NCBI RefSeq assembly: GCF_026626305.1
Contig: NZ_JAPNUE010000003.1
Span: forward strand, 248,001-312,000
DNA from: Frigidibacter sp. RF13
GTDB taxonomy: Bacteria; Pseudomonadota; Alphaproteobacteria; Rhodobacterales; Rhodobacteraceae
Length of the DNA: 64,000 nt
Direction of reading: 5' to 3'
The notes beneath the pieces were generated by a model. That model was not told the origin of the DNA. It saw nothing but the letters and a program-made list of their open reading frames with translations, and ran no database searches. Positions 36,540 to 44,431 of the stretch are shown piece after piece (positions within the stretch are counted from its first letter, which is position 1; each line of letters begins with the position of its first letter). Position numbers and translations under genes: made by a program.

Positions 36540-37334
36540 ATGAGAGACATGACCGGATATGGGCGTTATGCTCCACGGCGGCCAGGCAAGACAGCGACCG
36601 CTGCCGTGCAATTGTTGCTGCGGGCGGCCGACGATTACCGCGAAGGCAAAGTCAGCTGTGTTCAGGTTGGCGCAAACGATGGGGCGATGGCCGATCCGGT
36701 CCGGCCCTTCCTCGTCGGGCATAACTGGCAAGGACTTCTGATCGAGCCGCACCCCGCCTATTTTGCCGATCTCATTGCGCTTCATGGCAAGAACGATCGA
36801 GTGACCTGTGTCAACGTCGGTATCTCCGACAGCGCTGGCCAGATGAACCTCTATCACCTGAATGAACAGGCACGCGATCGCTACCCGCGATGGATTCGCG
36901 GCTGCGCCTCGCTGGACCGTGGGCGGATGGAAACGCAGTTGCAGCAGGCCGTGCAGGCGTTCGGGGCGCAAGGCGCGCCGGGCGATCTGGTTTCGGTCGC
37001 CATCGACTTGATGCCGCTTGAGGATATTCTTCGGGCACATGAGATTGAAAAGGCTGACGTCCTGATCATTGACGTCGAGGGCCATGAGATACCCGTGCTA
37101 CAAAGTGCCGATCTTAAGGCGCTGGACCTGTCGCTTGTCATTGTTGAATGCAATGGCGATGTGGCGCGGTCAGAACCCGAGATCATCCGCCAGCTTGCCG
37201 ATTGCGGACTGGATGTGTTCCGCATCGGGGATGAAATCGTCGGATTGGCCCCGGGGCGCCTCAAGATTCCGATGGAAGAAATGCTGGCATGGTTGGGCGT
37301 CAACCCGTTGTCGACGACCGGGATGGTGCACTAA
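36540..37334 (+). CDS. FkbM-family methyltransferase inserted in the sox locus
   Basis: A 264-residue SAM-dependent methyltransferase. SCVQVGANDGAMADPVRPFL (residues 39-58) is the SAM motif I, GLLIEPHPAYFADL motif II and VLIIDVEGHEIPVLQSADLKALDLSLVIVECNGD (from 174) the FkbM acidic motif. The acceptor is probably a sugar or polysaccharide hydroxyl, but nothing nearby confirms this. It lies between soxB and soxD, has no known link to sarcosine metabolism and is probably an insertion. GAGGTCGCG precedes the ATG. Confidence 0.85.
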   Translation: MRDMTGYGRYAPRRPGKTATAAVQLLLRAADDYREGKVSCVQVGANDGAMADPVRPFLVGHNWQGLLIEPHPAYFADLIALHGKNDRVTCVNVGISDSAGQMNLYHLNEQARDRYPRWIRGCASLDRGRMETQLQQAVQAFGAQGAPGDLVSVAIDLMPLEDILRAHEIEKADVLIIDVEGHEIPVLQSADLKALDLSLVIVECNGDVARSEPEIIRQLADCGLDVFRIGDEIVGLAPGRLKIPMEEMLAWLGVNPLSTTGMVH

Positions 37335-37528
37335 TGGCCGGACTGGTCACTTCTCAAACTGTTGCCCGTGATCCGGGAGGCGGCGATCTGTTTGGGGTCG
37401 GATCCAACGCCGGGCGAATCGGGGCGATGGTCCTGACTCACTTCAGGGCGCGTGCGGGCGTGGCGGCGATAGAGGGCCAGGCCCACGAAGCCGACTGCAA
37501 TAATCAAGAAAATCACGATCTTTCCCAT
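37331..37528 (-). CDS. Small single-span membrane protein, hypothetical
   Basis: A 65-residue ORF beginning MGKIVIFLIIAVGFVGLALYRRHARTRP: a clean transmembrane helix followed by basic residues and a polar tail. AAGGATAG stands before the ATG. It is convergent with the methyltransferase, the stops overlapping. The hydrophobic start and ribosome site support a real gene; no homologue is recognised. Confidence 0.45.
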   Translation of the reverse strand: MGKIVIFLIIAVGFVGLALYRRHARTRPEVSQDHRPDSPGVGSDPKQIAASRITGNSLRSDQSGH

Positions 37529-37563
37529 GTCGAAAGCCTATCCTTCCCGAAGGACTTCCGCAA

Positions 37564-37674
37564 ATGCTAACCCTTGAATGCCCCTACTGCGGCGTGAAGG
37601 CCGAAGAGACCGAACTGCAAGCCGGTGGCGAGGCGCGTCTCGGCAGCCACTTCTCGACAGTCGGATCCCTGTGA
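37564..37674 (+). pseudogene. Truncated 5' remnant of soxD
   Basis: MLTLECPYCGVKAEETELQAGGEARL covers 26 codons that match the N-terminus of intact SoxD at 38390 (MLILDCPYCGVKAEETELQ...) with four amino-acid differences. The rest (GSHFSTVGSL, then TGA) is unrelated. The nucleotide differences are mostly at third positions, so this is not a fresh copy of the intact gene. No ribosome site like the one before true soxD precedes it. The fragment marks an old duplication or an allelic replacement event. Confidence 0.8.
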
Positions 37675-37747
37675 TGGAGGCGTTCGGGAACCTCAGTGAC
37701 ATGTTGTGCGTTAGCAGGGCGATATCCCCTGTGAAGGAACCATCATC

Positions 37748-37984
37748 ATGGCAAATACCACTGAATCCAGCAGCAACGGCGGCATCGCGCTGCTTGTTGG
37801 CGGACTCATCGTCGCTGTCGGCGTTCTCGCCTATTTCCTCTTCGGCGGCGACGCCCCGTCCACCGCGGGTGCAGGCGGCGGCTCGGACAATACCTCGATC
37901 ACAATCGAAACGCCCGCACCTGCCGCTCCGGCCGACAGTGGCGCGACTGCGCCTGCCGCTGGCAGCACGGCGCCCAGCAACTGA
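37748..37984 (+). CDS. Small membrane-anchored protein with Ala/Pro/Ser-rich tail
   Basis: A 78-residue protein: NGGIALLVGGLIVAVGVLAYFLFGG is one transmembrane helix. A low-complexity Gly/Ala/Pro/Thr tail (TIETPAPAAPADSGATAPAAGSTAPSN) would lie in the periplasm. AAGGAACCATCATC precedes the ATG and a strong intrinsic terminator follows 30 bp after the stop, so this is an expressed unit. Function is unknown. Confidence 0.65.
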   Translation: MANTTESSSNGGIALLVGGLIVAVGVLAYFLFGGDAPSTAGAGGGSDNTSITIETPAPAAPADSGATAPAAGSTAPSN

Positions 37985-38013
37985 TCTCTGTCTCCCTGCG
38001 GGCTCTACCATTG

Positions 38014-38047
38014 GGCAGGCGTCTCTTGACGCCTGCCTTTGGTGTTT
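38014..38047 (+). terminator. Strong Rho-independent terminator between soxB and soxD
   Basis: A perfect 10-bp stem, GGCAGGCGTC (38014-38023) with GACGCCTGCC (38028-38037) and a TCTT loop, is followed by TTTGGTGTTTT. It ends transcription of the 78-residue protein gene and would also stop read-through from soxB. Confidence 0.85.
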
Positions 38048-38158
38048 TCCGGTGCGGGTCCGCGAAACGGCCGCACGCGCCCATTGCACATCATTCTGGA
38101 ACCCGACGCCCGGGCTCTGCGTTCTCTCGTCATGCTCAGTAAGGATGGAGAGAGCCAC

Positions 38159-38314
38159 ATGGCCAGAAGATCAGGCACTGCAGATGCGCTTGGGTTCCTT
38201 ATCGGCGCGGTCATTCTCGTCGCGGCCAATGTCGCCTATGCCCTGTCCGAGCCGCAAATGCCGGACCCCTATCAGACCCAGATTGAATTCGACCTTTCCG
38301 ACCGGGCTGGCTGA
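38159..38314 (+). CDS. Small single-span membrane protein, hypothetical
   Basis: A 51-residue protein: MARRSGTADALGFLIGAVILVAANVAYALSEPQMPDPYQTQIEFDLSDRAG. One transmembrane helix (ALGFLIGAVILVAANVAYAL) is followed by a short acidic tail. GGATGGAGAGAG lies before the ATG at 38159. It starts after the intrinsic terminator and 76 bp before soxD, so it may be the first gene of the soxDAG transcript. Confidence 0.55.
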   Translation: MARRSGTADALGFLIGAVILVAANVAYALSEPQMPDPYQTQIEFDLSDRAG

Positions 38315-38389
38315 CCTTCGCGTCAGCTCCGGTTGGTTTGCGGGCGGTTGCCATCCGGCGGCCGCCCTTGTCGTGACCGGAGGTGCCCT

Positions 38390-38713
38390 ATGCTGATCCT
38401 AGACTGCCCCTATTGCGGCGTGAAGGCCGAGGAAACCGAACTGCAGGCCGGAGGCGAGGCGCATCTGAAGCGCTACGGGCCGGGCTCGTCGGACGAGGAA
38501 TTCGACGGCTACATGTTCATGCGCAAGAACCCCAAGGGCGTGCATTTCGAACGCTGGCGCCATGCCTACGGCTGCGGCAAATGGTTCCTCGCCGCGCGCT
38601 GCACCGCGACGCTTGAGGTTTTCGGCACCTATCCGGCCCAGACATCGGCCCCGCCTGCCGACCTTCAGGCCAAGATCAAATCCAAACGCCCGAACTGGGA
38701 GGGCTACAAGTGA
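38390..38713 (+). CDS. soxD: Sarcosine oxidase subunit delta
   Basis: A 107-residue small subunit. MLILDCPYCGVKAEETELQAGG begins the zinc-binding part (CPYC, with later CGKWFLAARC completing four cysteines), and YMFMRKNPKGVHFERWRHAYGCGKWF is the family signature. Zinc-bound delta stabilises the heterotetramer. GGAGGTGCCCT precedes the ATG. Its stop overlaps the GTG start of soxA (GTGA). Confidence 0.95.
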   Translation: MLILDCPYCGVKAEETELQAGGEAHLKRYGPGSSDEEFDGYMFMRKNPKGVHFERWRHAYGCGKWFLAARCTATLEVFGTYPAQTSAPPADLQAKIKSKRPNWEGYK

Positions 38714-41685
38714 GCACCCGTCTGCCCAAAGGCGGTCGTCTGATCGACCGCACCAAACCCCTGAACTTCACCTTCAACGGCCGCCGCATGCAGGGCTATC
38801 AGGGTGACACGCTTGCCTCGGCGCTCCTCGGCGCCGACCAGATGCTGCTTGGCCGCTCGTTCAAATACCATCGCCCGCGCGGTCTGGTGGCAAGCGGGGC
38901 GGAGGAGCCGAACGCGCTCGTCGGTCTTGGCACCGGCAGCCGGTTCGAGCCGAACCAACGCGTGACGACGACGGAACTGTTCGAAGGCGCCTCGGCTGCC
39001 AGCCAGAACCACTGGCCGAGCCTCGAGTTTGACGTGGGCGCCATCAACAACACCTTCGGCCGCTTTCTGCCCGGCGGCTTCTACTACAAGACCTTCATGT
39101 TCCCGCGCTTTGCCTGGAAACATGTATTCGAGCCGGTCATCCGCCAGTCCGCGGGTCTGGGAAAGGTGCCGCAGGACCGCGATGCCGACCGCTACGAATA
39201 TGCCTATGGTTTCGCCGATCTGGTCGTCGTGGGCGGCGGGGTCGCGGGCCTTGCTGCCGCGCTTCAGGCGGGCAAGGAGGGCAAGCGCGTCCTTCTGATC
39301 GAGCAGACCGCCCATTGGGGCGGCCGCGCGCCGGTCGATGGCGTCGAGATCGACGGCAGACCAGCCGAAGACTGGGTGAAGGCCACCGTCGAAGCCCTTG
39401 GTAAGATGGCGAATGTCACTTTGCGAACCCGCACTATGGCGTCGGGTCTCTATGACCATGGCTATCTTCTGGCCTATGAGCGGATCGGCGATCACACTCC
39501 CGGCGACGGGCGGCCGCGCCACCGGCTGTGGCGGATCCGCGCCGGACATGTCGTGACGGCGACCGGGGCCATCGAGCGGCCTTTGTCCTTCGCGGGCAAT
39601 GACATTCCGGGCGTGATGCTCGCGGGCGCGGTGCGCGATTATGTGGTGAACTGGGCGGTCAGTCCCGGCGACCGCACGGTGGTGGTGACGAACAATGACG
39701 ACGCCTACCGCACCGCCCTGGCGCTTACCGAGGCCGGGCTGATCGTGGCCGCCGTCGTCGATGCGCGCGCCTCCGTCACCGGTGCATTGCCCGACGCGGT
39801 ACGCGCCAAGGGGATCCGCGTTCTGGAAGGTCGTGGAATTGCAAAAGTCAAGGGAACCAAGCGGGTTACCGGCGTTTCCATATGTGCGCAGGCGGGCGAG
39901 GGGGCCGAGATCGAGGAGATCGATTGCGACGCGATCGCCATGTCGGGCGGCTGGTCGCCGGTTGTCCATCTCTGGTCGCACTGCGGCGGCAAGCTGATCT
40001 GGGATGACGCCCGCGCCATGTTCCGCCCGGATGCGGCGAAACCGCCGACAGGTGACGACGGCATGAGCATGGTCACCGCCGTGGGCAGCGCCAACGGCGC
40101 GCTGACGGCGGATGAGGTTCTAGCCGATGTCGCCAAGCAGATGGGCGGCAAGGCGGCCAAGACCAATTCGGTCGCGGAAGCGGCGCTTGAGCCCGTCTGG
40201 ATCATGCCGCAGGGCGCAGGGCCGCAGCTGAAGATGAAGATGTGGCTCGACTACCAGAACGACGTGAAGGTCTCGGACGTTCAGCTCGCGGCGCGCGAGG
40301 GCTATCACTCGGTCGAACATACCAAGCGCTACACGACGCTCGGCATGGCCACGGATCAGGGAAAGCTTTCCAATATCAACGGATTGGCGGTTCTTTCTGA
40401 TGCGCTGAGCCAGGCCATTCCCCAGACCGGCACCACCACCTTCCGCCCGCCCTACACGCCCATTTCCATGGGCGCGATCGCGGGCGAGGCGCGGGGCGAT
40501 ATCTTCCAGCCCTTGCGCAAAACACCGATGGATGAATGGCACGGGGCGAACGGCGCCTATTTCGAGCCCGTCGGTCTCTGGCGGCGGACCTACTGCTACC
40601 AGCGCCCGGGCGAGGGCGTGCATGAGGCGGTGAACCGCGAGATTCTGAATGCGCGCGAAAAGGTCGGGATGCTCGATGCCTCGACCCTCGGCAAGCTCAT
40701 CGTCAAGGGGCCAGACGCGGGCCGTTTCCTCGACATGCTCTATACCGGCGTCATGTCCACGCTGCCGGTCGGCAAGTGCCGCTATGGCCTCATGTGCAAC
40801 GAGAACGGCTTCCTGTCGGACGACGGCGTCGTCGTGCGTCTTTCGGAAGACACCTGGCTGTGCCACACCACCTCGGGCGGGGCGGACCGCATCCATGGTT
40901 GGATGGAAGACTGGCTGCAGTGCGAATGGTGGGACTGGAAGGTCTATACCGCCAACGTGACCGAGGAGTATGCCCAGATTGCCGTCGCCGGGCCAAATGC
41001 CCGCAAGGTCTTGGAAAAGCTCGGCGGCATGGATGTCTCGGCCGAGGGCCTGCCGGCGATGGAATGGCGCGAAGGCGTGTTGGGCGGATGCCGGGCGCGC
41101 GTCTACCGCATCTCCTTCTCGGGTGAGCTCAGCTACGAAATCGCGGTTCCGGCGTCCGAGGGACTCGCGCTCTGGAAAGCGCTCATTGCGGCGGGCGAAG
41201 AATTCGGCGTGATGCCCTATGGCACCGAAGCCATGCATATCATGCGGGCCGAGAAGGGCTTCATCATGATCGGCGATGAGACTGACGGCACGGTGATCCC
41301 GCAGGACCTGAACCTGAACTGGGCGATTTCGAAGAAGAAGGCCGACTATCTGGGCAAGCGCGCGCAGGAGCGTTCGCACATGGCGTCGCCCGACCGCTGG
41401 AAGCTGGTGGGTCTGGAAACGCTCGACGGTTCGGTCCTGCCGGACGGGGTCTATGCGGTCGCGGACGGGGTGAATGCCAACGGCCAGCGCAATGTGCAGG
41501 GCCGCGTGACCTCGACCTACTATTCGCCCACGCTGAAGAAGGGCATCGCGATGGGCCTGGTCAAGCACGGGCCCGACCGGATGGGAGAGGTGATCGACTT
41601 CCCGGCCGACGGTGGCAAGGTCTTCAAGGCGAAAATCGTCGATCAGGTCTTCTACGACAAGGAAGGGGCGAAGCAGAATGTCTAA
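38710..41685 (+). CDS. soxA: Sarcosine oxidase subunit alpha
   Basis: A 991-residue large subunit. Residues 1-~90 form a ferredoxin-like domain (LNFTFNGRRMQGYQGDTLASALLG). Near 170 comes the FAD/NAD-binding domain DLVVVGGGVAGLAAALQAGKEGKRVLLIE. From ~600 to the end is a GcvT-like tetrahydrofolate-binding domain (RILNAREKVGMLD-like segment, VAGPNARKVLEKLGG, KKADYLGKRAQERS). The subunit binds NAD+ and folate and produces methylene-tetrahydrofolate. It starts with GTG at 38710. soxG overlaps its 3' end by 8 bp. Confidence 0.96.
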   Translation: MSTRLPKGGRLIDRTKPLNFTFNGRRMQGYQGDTLASALLGADQMLLGRSFKYHRPRGLVASGAEEPNALVGLGTGSRFEPNQRVTTTELFEGASAASQNHWPSLEFDVGAINNTFGRFLPGGFYYKTFMFPRFAWKHVFEPVIRQSAGLGKVPQDRDADRYEYAYGFADLVVVGGGVAGLAAALQAGKEGKRVLLIEQTAHWGGRAPVDGVEIDGRPAEDWVKATVEALGKMANVTLRTRTMASGLYDHGYLLAYERIGDHTPGDGRPRHRLWRIRAGHVVTATGAIERPLSFAGNDIPGVMLAGAVRDYVVNWAVSPGDRTVVVTNNDDAYRTALALTEAGLIVAAVVDARASVTGALPDAVRAKGIRVLEGRGIAKVKGTKRVTGVSICAQAGEGAEIEEIDCDAIAMSGGWSPVVHLWSHCGGKLIWDDARAMFRPDAAKPPTGDDGMSMVTAVGSANGALTADEVLADVAKQMGGKAAKTNSVAEAALEPVWIMPQGAGPQLKMKMWLDYQNDVKVSDVQLAAREGYHSVEHTKRYTTLGMATDQGKLSNINGLAVLSDALSQAIPQTGTTTFRPPYTPISMGAIAGEARGDIFQPLRKTPMDEWHGANGAYFEPVGLWRRTYCYQRPGEGVHEAVNREILNAREKVGMLDASTLGKLIVKGPDAGRFLDMLYTGVMSTLPVGKCRYGLMCNENGFLSDDGVVVRLSEDTWLCHTTSGGADRIHGWMEDWLQCEWWDWKVYTANVTEEYAQIAVAGPNARKVLEKLGGMDVSAEGLPAMEWREGVLGGCRARVYRISFSGELSYEIAVPASEGLALWKALIAAGEEFGVMPYGTEAMHIMRAEKGFIMIGDETDGTVIPQDLNLNWAISKKKADYLGKRAQERSHMASPDRWKLVGLETLDGSVLPDGVYAVADGVNANGQRNVQGRVTSTYYSPTLKKGIAMGLVKHGPDRMGEVIDFPADGGKVFKAKIVDQVFYDKEGAKQNV

Positions 41686-42238
41686 TGCTGTCAGCGCTTT
41701 GCAGGGCAAATCTGCGGTTGGTTTCGCTACAGTGACCGAGGCCGGTCTACAGGGGATGATTACGCTCAGGGGTGATCTGAAGTCGGCCAAGTTGAAGAAG
41801 GCGGTGAAGTCCGCTGCGGGTGTCGATGTTCCGGCCGCGCGGCGGATAACCCTGAAGAGCGGCAGGGGCGCGGGCTGGATGAGCCCCGACGAGCTTTTGA
41901 TCCTCGTGCCCTATGCCGAGGCACGCGCCACTGTCGAGGCACTGTCAAAGGCGCTCGCCGATGACCATCATCTGGTCGCCGATGTCTCGGACGCCCGCGC
42001 GATGTTCCGAATCAAAGGCGACAAGGCGGATCAGGTGCTGGCAAAGCTTTGCCCGGTGGACCTAAAGACGCTGGCTGACGGCGAACTTCGCCGAACCCGC
42101 GCCGCGCAGGTCGCAGCGGCGCTGTGGCAATCAGACAAGGGCGAGTTCACGCTCGTCTCGTTCCGGTCAGTCGCTGACTATGTTTTCGGCGCCCTAGAAC
42201 TGTCCGCAAGATCCGGCTCAGAACTATCGGCCTCCTAG
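41678..42238 (+). CDS. soxG: Sarcosine oxidase subunit gamma
   Basis: A 186-residue subunit beginning MSNAVSALQGKSAVGFATVTEAGLQGMITLRGDL. SGRGAGWMSPDELLILVPYAEARATVEAL and LCPVDLKTLADGELRRTRAAQVAAALWQSDKGEFTLVSFRSVADYVF match the SoxG family, a degenerate GcvT-like fold. The ATG overlaps the soxA stop by 8 bp. A GC hairpin follows the stop. Confidence 0.93.
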   Translation: MSNAVSALQGKSAVGFATVTEAGLQGMITLRGDLKSAKLKKAVKSAAGVDVPAARRITLKSGRGAGWMSPDELLILVPYAEARATVEALSKALADDHHLVADVSDARAMFRIKGDKADQVLAKLCPVDLKTLADGELRRTRAAQVAAALWQSDKGEFTLVSFRSVADYVFGALELSARSGSELSAS

Positions 42239-42263
42239 GGGCGGGCAACGAATTACCCGCCCC
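42238..42263. terminator. Bidirectional hairpin between soxG and a convergent gene
   Basis: GGGGCGGG (42238-42245) pairs with CCCGCCCC (42256-42263) around a 10-nt loop. It sits exactly between the convergent stops of soxG and the next gene. There is no U-tract, so its termination strength is uncertain. Confidence 0.5.
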
Positions 42264-42268
42264 GGCCT

Positions 42269-42811
42269 TCATTGGATCGGGACCATGAGGTGCTGATAGG
42301 GTGTGCCGGCCCACATGACATAGGGCTTTGTGGTGTCCGGGTTGGCGTCCGTCGGGTACCCTGCCATCATGTCGACGGCATTCATGACCATCACGTGCGG
42401 CCCGGTCTGGATCCAGGCGTTTTCACCAGTTGGCTCGGTGGCATACGGATCGGTATTGCTCGCGTCGGTTCCGCCTTCGAGCATGTACATGAAACCGACT
42501 TTGCCTTTCGGCGGTTCGGTCTTGCCGATCCAGGCCATCGCCCATTCCATCGCGTTGGCGTCACCGCACATCGGGTCAGGCCCTGGTGTCGCCGGAGAGT
42601 CCGGCATGCACCACCAGCCGTTGGTTCCCTCCCGCACCGTGCGCATTTGCCCGTCTTCGCCCACGGCATAGATCGCCGCATCGCCACTTATGGCCTGCGG
42701 GGCGGCAGATTCGGCGCTCGCGATCAGGGCTGCGTCGTCTTGTGCGACCGCTTCGGTGGAATAGGCAAAAAACAACACCAGCGCTGCGCTGGCACTCAGA
42801 GATTTTCTCAT
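42269..42811 (-). CDS. Exported protein of unknown function
   Basis: A 180-residue protein with a signal peptide (MRKSLSASAALVLFFAYSTEAVAQ). The mature part has AAIYAVGEDGQMRTVREGTNGWWCMPDSPATPGPDPMCGDANAMEWAMAW, with two cysteines 20 residues apart, then VGFMYMLEGGTDASNTDPYATEP and a C-terminal GPHVMVMNAVDMMAGYP. The mature protein is acidic and rich in Met and Trp. I do not recognise a characterised family. It is convergent with soxG and has a 500-bp empty region upstream. Confidence 0.75.
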   Translation of the reverse strand: MRKSLSASAALVLFFAYSTEAVAQDDAALIASAESAAPQAISGDAAIYAVGEDGQMRTVREGTNGWWCMPDSPATPGPDPMCGDANAMEWAMAWIGKTEPPKGKVGFMYMLEGGTDASNTDPYATEPTGENAWIQTGPHVMVMNAVDMMAGYPTDANPDTTKPYVMWAGTPYQHLMVPIQ

Positions 42812-43328
42812 GATACTCCCCCTGGGTTAAGTTGAAGCGTCATCAGGCACAGGATCGAGAGATGCGCCTGATATCCGTTCTTGCATGGCAGCAGAGTCAT
42901 CCGCCGACCATGAGAGGCCACCGTTACCTCCACCGGACGGCGTGCCATCCGGTAGATTGTTCAGTACCGACCGCTTCGGTGCCGTCTTGGTGCTGGAGTT
43001 CCCTTCACGGCATCGATCTGGCCTGAACCGGAAACTACCTCGCCCTTTGCGAGGTCAGGCGGTTGTCTTGGGAGAACGGAGGAAATTTACGCCACACGCC
43101 GTCGGTCGTCAATCTGAAGCCAGTTGGCTGTGGGATTGACCGCGGTCCCAATCGCAGGTGCCTTTGCGCCTTCCCCGCGCTCGCGGCGCTGCAGGTTCCG
43201 GCGCAGTGCGGCTACGAGATCGTGAGCCACAGTCGCGGGTCTTCAAAGCCCGCGCGATCGATCTTTCCGGTTGATCGCTACTCAGGGCCGTGAAATCAAG
43301 TGGCGAGTGAGATTTGATGGAGCCGAGA
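42812..43328. other. 517-bp region without a convincing gene
   Basis: Short open frames exist on both strands, but none has a signal peptide, domain or ribosome site that would support it. A tRNA-like loop near 43235-43253 was considered and rejected. The region probably holds the promoters of the two flanking exported-protein genes and degraded sequence. Confidence 0.5.
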
Positions 43329-43730
43329 ATGATCCGGATATTCGCGTATGCCTTTTGCGGCCTTGCAGCCTGCAACGGTGCGGCGATGGCGACCAGCTAC
43401 GAATGCAAGCTGAAGGTCAGCAAGAGCAATCATACGATGCCCGAGGTGATCTATGTCGAGCACGATTCCAAAACCGGTGAGGCCGTCGTCATCGATCCGT
43501 TCATCAATCATTATTTTGGTGAGCCGATCCCCGCCGAAGTTATCGCCGACACGGCGAAACGGGTGACGTTCGGTTGGAATTTCGAGAATATCGCATCCCG
43601 TCAGGGGCCGAATATTCCGCGCGTCAGGGTCAAGGCGAACATCCTCAAGGCAACAGGCGAGATTCAGGCGACCGTCAGCTTTGGCTACGGAGATTCCGAA
43701 AGCGGCTTTGGCACCTGCAAGGTCGAATAG
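43329..43730 (+). CDS. Exported protein of unknown function
   Basis: A 133-residue protein with a signal peptide (MIRIFAYAFCGLAACNGAAMA). The mature part, TSYECKLKVSKSNHTMPEVIYVEHDSKTGEAVVIDPFINHYF, ends SFGYGDSESGFGTCKVE. Its two cysteines (YEC and GTC) could bridge the ends. The fold is probably beta-rich; no family is recognised. GGAGCCGAGA before the ATG at 43329 sets the start over the earlier TTG and ATG. Confidence 0.7.
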   Translation: MIRIFAYAFCGLAACNGAAMATSYECKLKVSKSNHTMPEVIYVEHDSKTGEAVVIDPFINHYFGEPIPAEVIADTAKRVTFGWNFENIASRQGPNIPRVRVKANILKATGEIQATVSFGYGDSESGFGTCKVE

Positions 43731-43830
43731 GACTGCACAAGGGAACCTTCCGGCGCCTCCCGGACTTGACCTTTGCCATCCCCCGGCCCTTAGTGCCGGG
43801 GCAAAGACTCAGGCGCGAAAGGATAGACCC

Positions 43831-44430
43831 ATGACCTTCACCCTTCCCGATCTTCCCTATGCCCATGATGCGCTGGCATCCCTCGGCATGTCCAAGGAGA
43901 CGCTCGAATATCACCACGACCTGCACCACAAGGCCTATGTCGACAACGGCAACAAGCTGATCGCGGGCACCGAGTGGGAAGGCAAGTCGCTGGAAGACAT
44001 CGTGCGCGGCACCTACCAGGCCGGTGCGGTGGCGCAGAACGGCATCTTCAACAATGCCTCGCAGCATTGGAACCATAACCAGTTCTGGGAAATGATGGGG
44101 CCGGGCGGAAAGTCGATGCCGGGCGATCTGGAAAAGGCGATCACGGAAAGCTTCGGCTCGGTCCAGAAGTTCAAGGACGATTTCGCCGCCGCCGGCGCAG
44201 GCCAGTTCGGTTCGGGCTGGTGCTGGCTCGTCAAGGACAAGGACGGCGCGCTGAAGGTCACCAAGACCGAAAACGGCGTCAATCCGCTCTGCTTCGGCCA
44301 GACCGCGCTTCTGGGCTGCGATGTGTGGGAACACAGCTACTACATCGACTTCCGCAACAAGCGGCCTGCTTACCTCACTAACTTCCTTGAGAAGCTGGTG
44401 AACTGGGAAAACGTCGCCTCGCGCCTCTGA
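43831..44430 (+). CDS. sodB: Superoxide dismutase, Fe/Mn family (SodB-like)
   Basis: A 199-residue enzyme. Metal ligands are His28 (LEYHHDLHH), the His in NNASQHWNHNQFWEMM, and Asp and His in DVWEHSYYIDFRNKRP. The second-shell Gln lies next to the WNH motif (SQHWNH), the iron-type position, so an iron or cambialistic enzyme is likely. AAAGGATAGACCC precedes the ATG. A small hairpin (CCCCGGC/GCCGGGG) lies 30 bp upstream. A metallophosphoesterase gene follows 1 bp later. Confidence 0.95.
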   Translation: MTFTLPDLPYAHDALASLGMSKETLEYHHDLHHKAYVDNGNKLIAGTEWEGKSLEDIVRGTYQAGAVAQNGIFNNASQHWNHNQFWEMMGPGGKSMPGDLEKAITESFGSVQKFKDDFAAAGAGQFGSGWCWLVKDKDGALKVTKTENGVNPLCFGQTALLGCDVWEHSYYIDFRNKRPAYLTNFLEKLVNWENVASRL

Positions 44431-44431
44431 C

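Noticed and set aside
43235..43253. A tRNA-like anticodon stem-loop, GCGGGTCTTCAAAGCCCGC, whose loop would read UCA (selenocysteine or stop)
   Set aside because: The expected acceptor stem and TTCGANTCC T-loop are absent on either side, so it is a chance hairpin and not tRNA-Sec.
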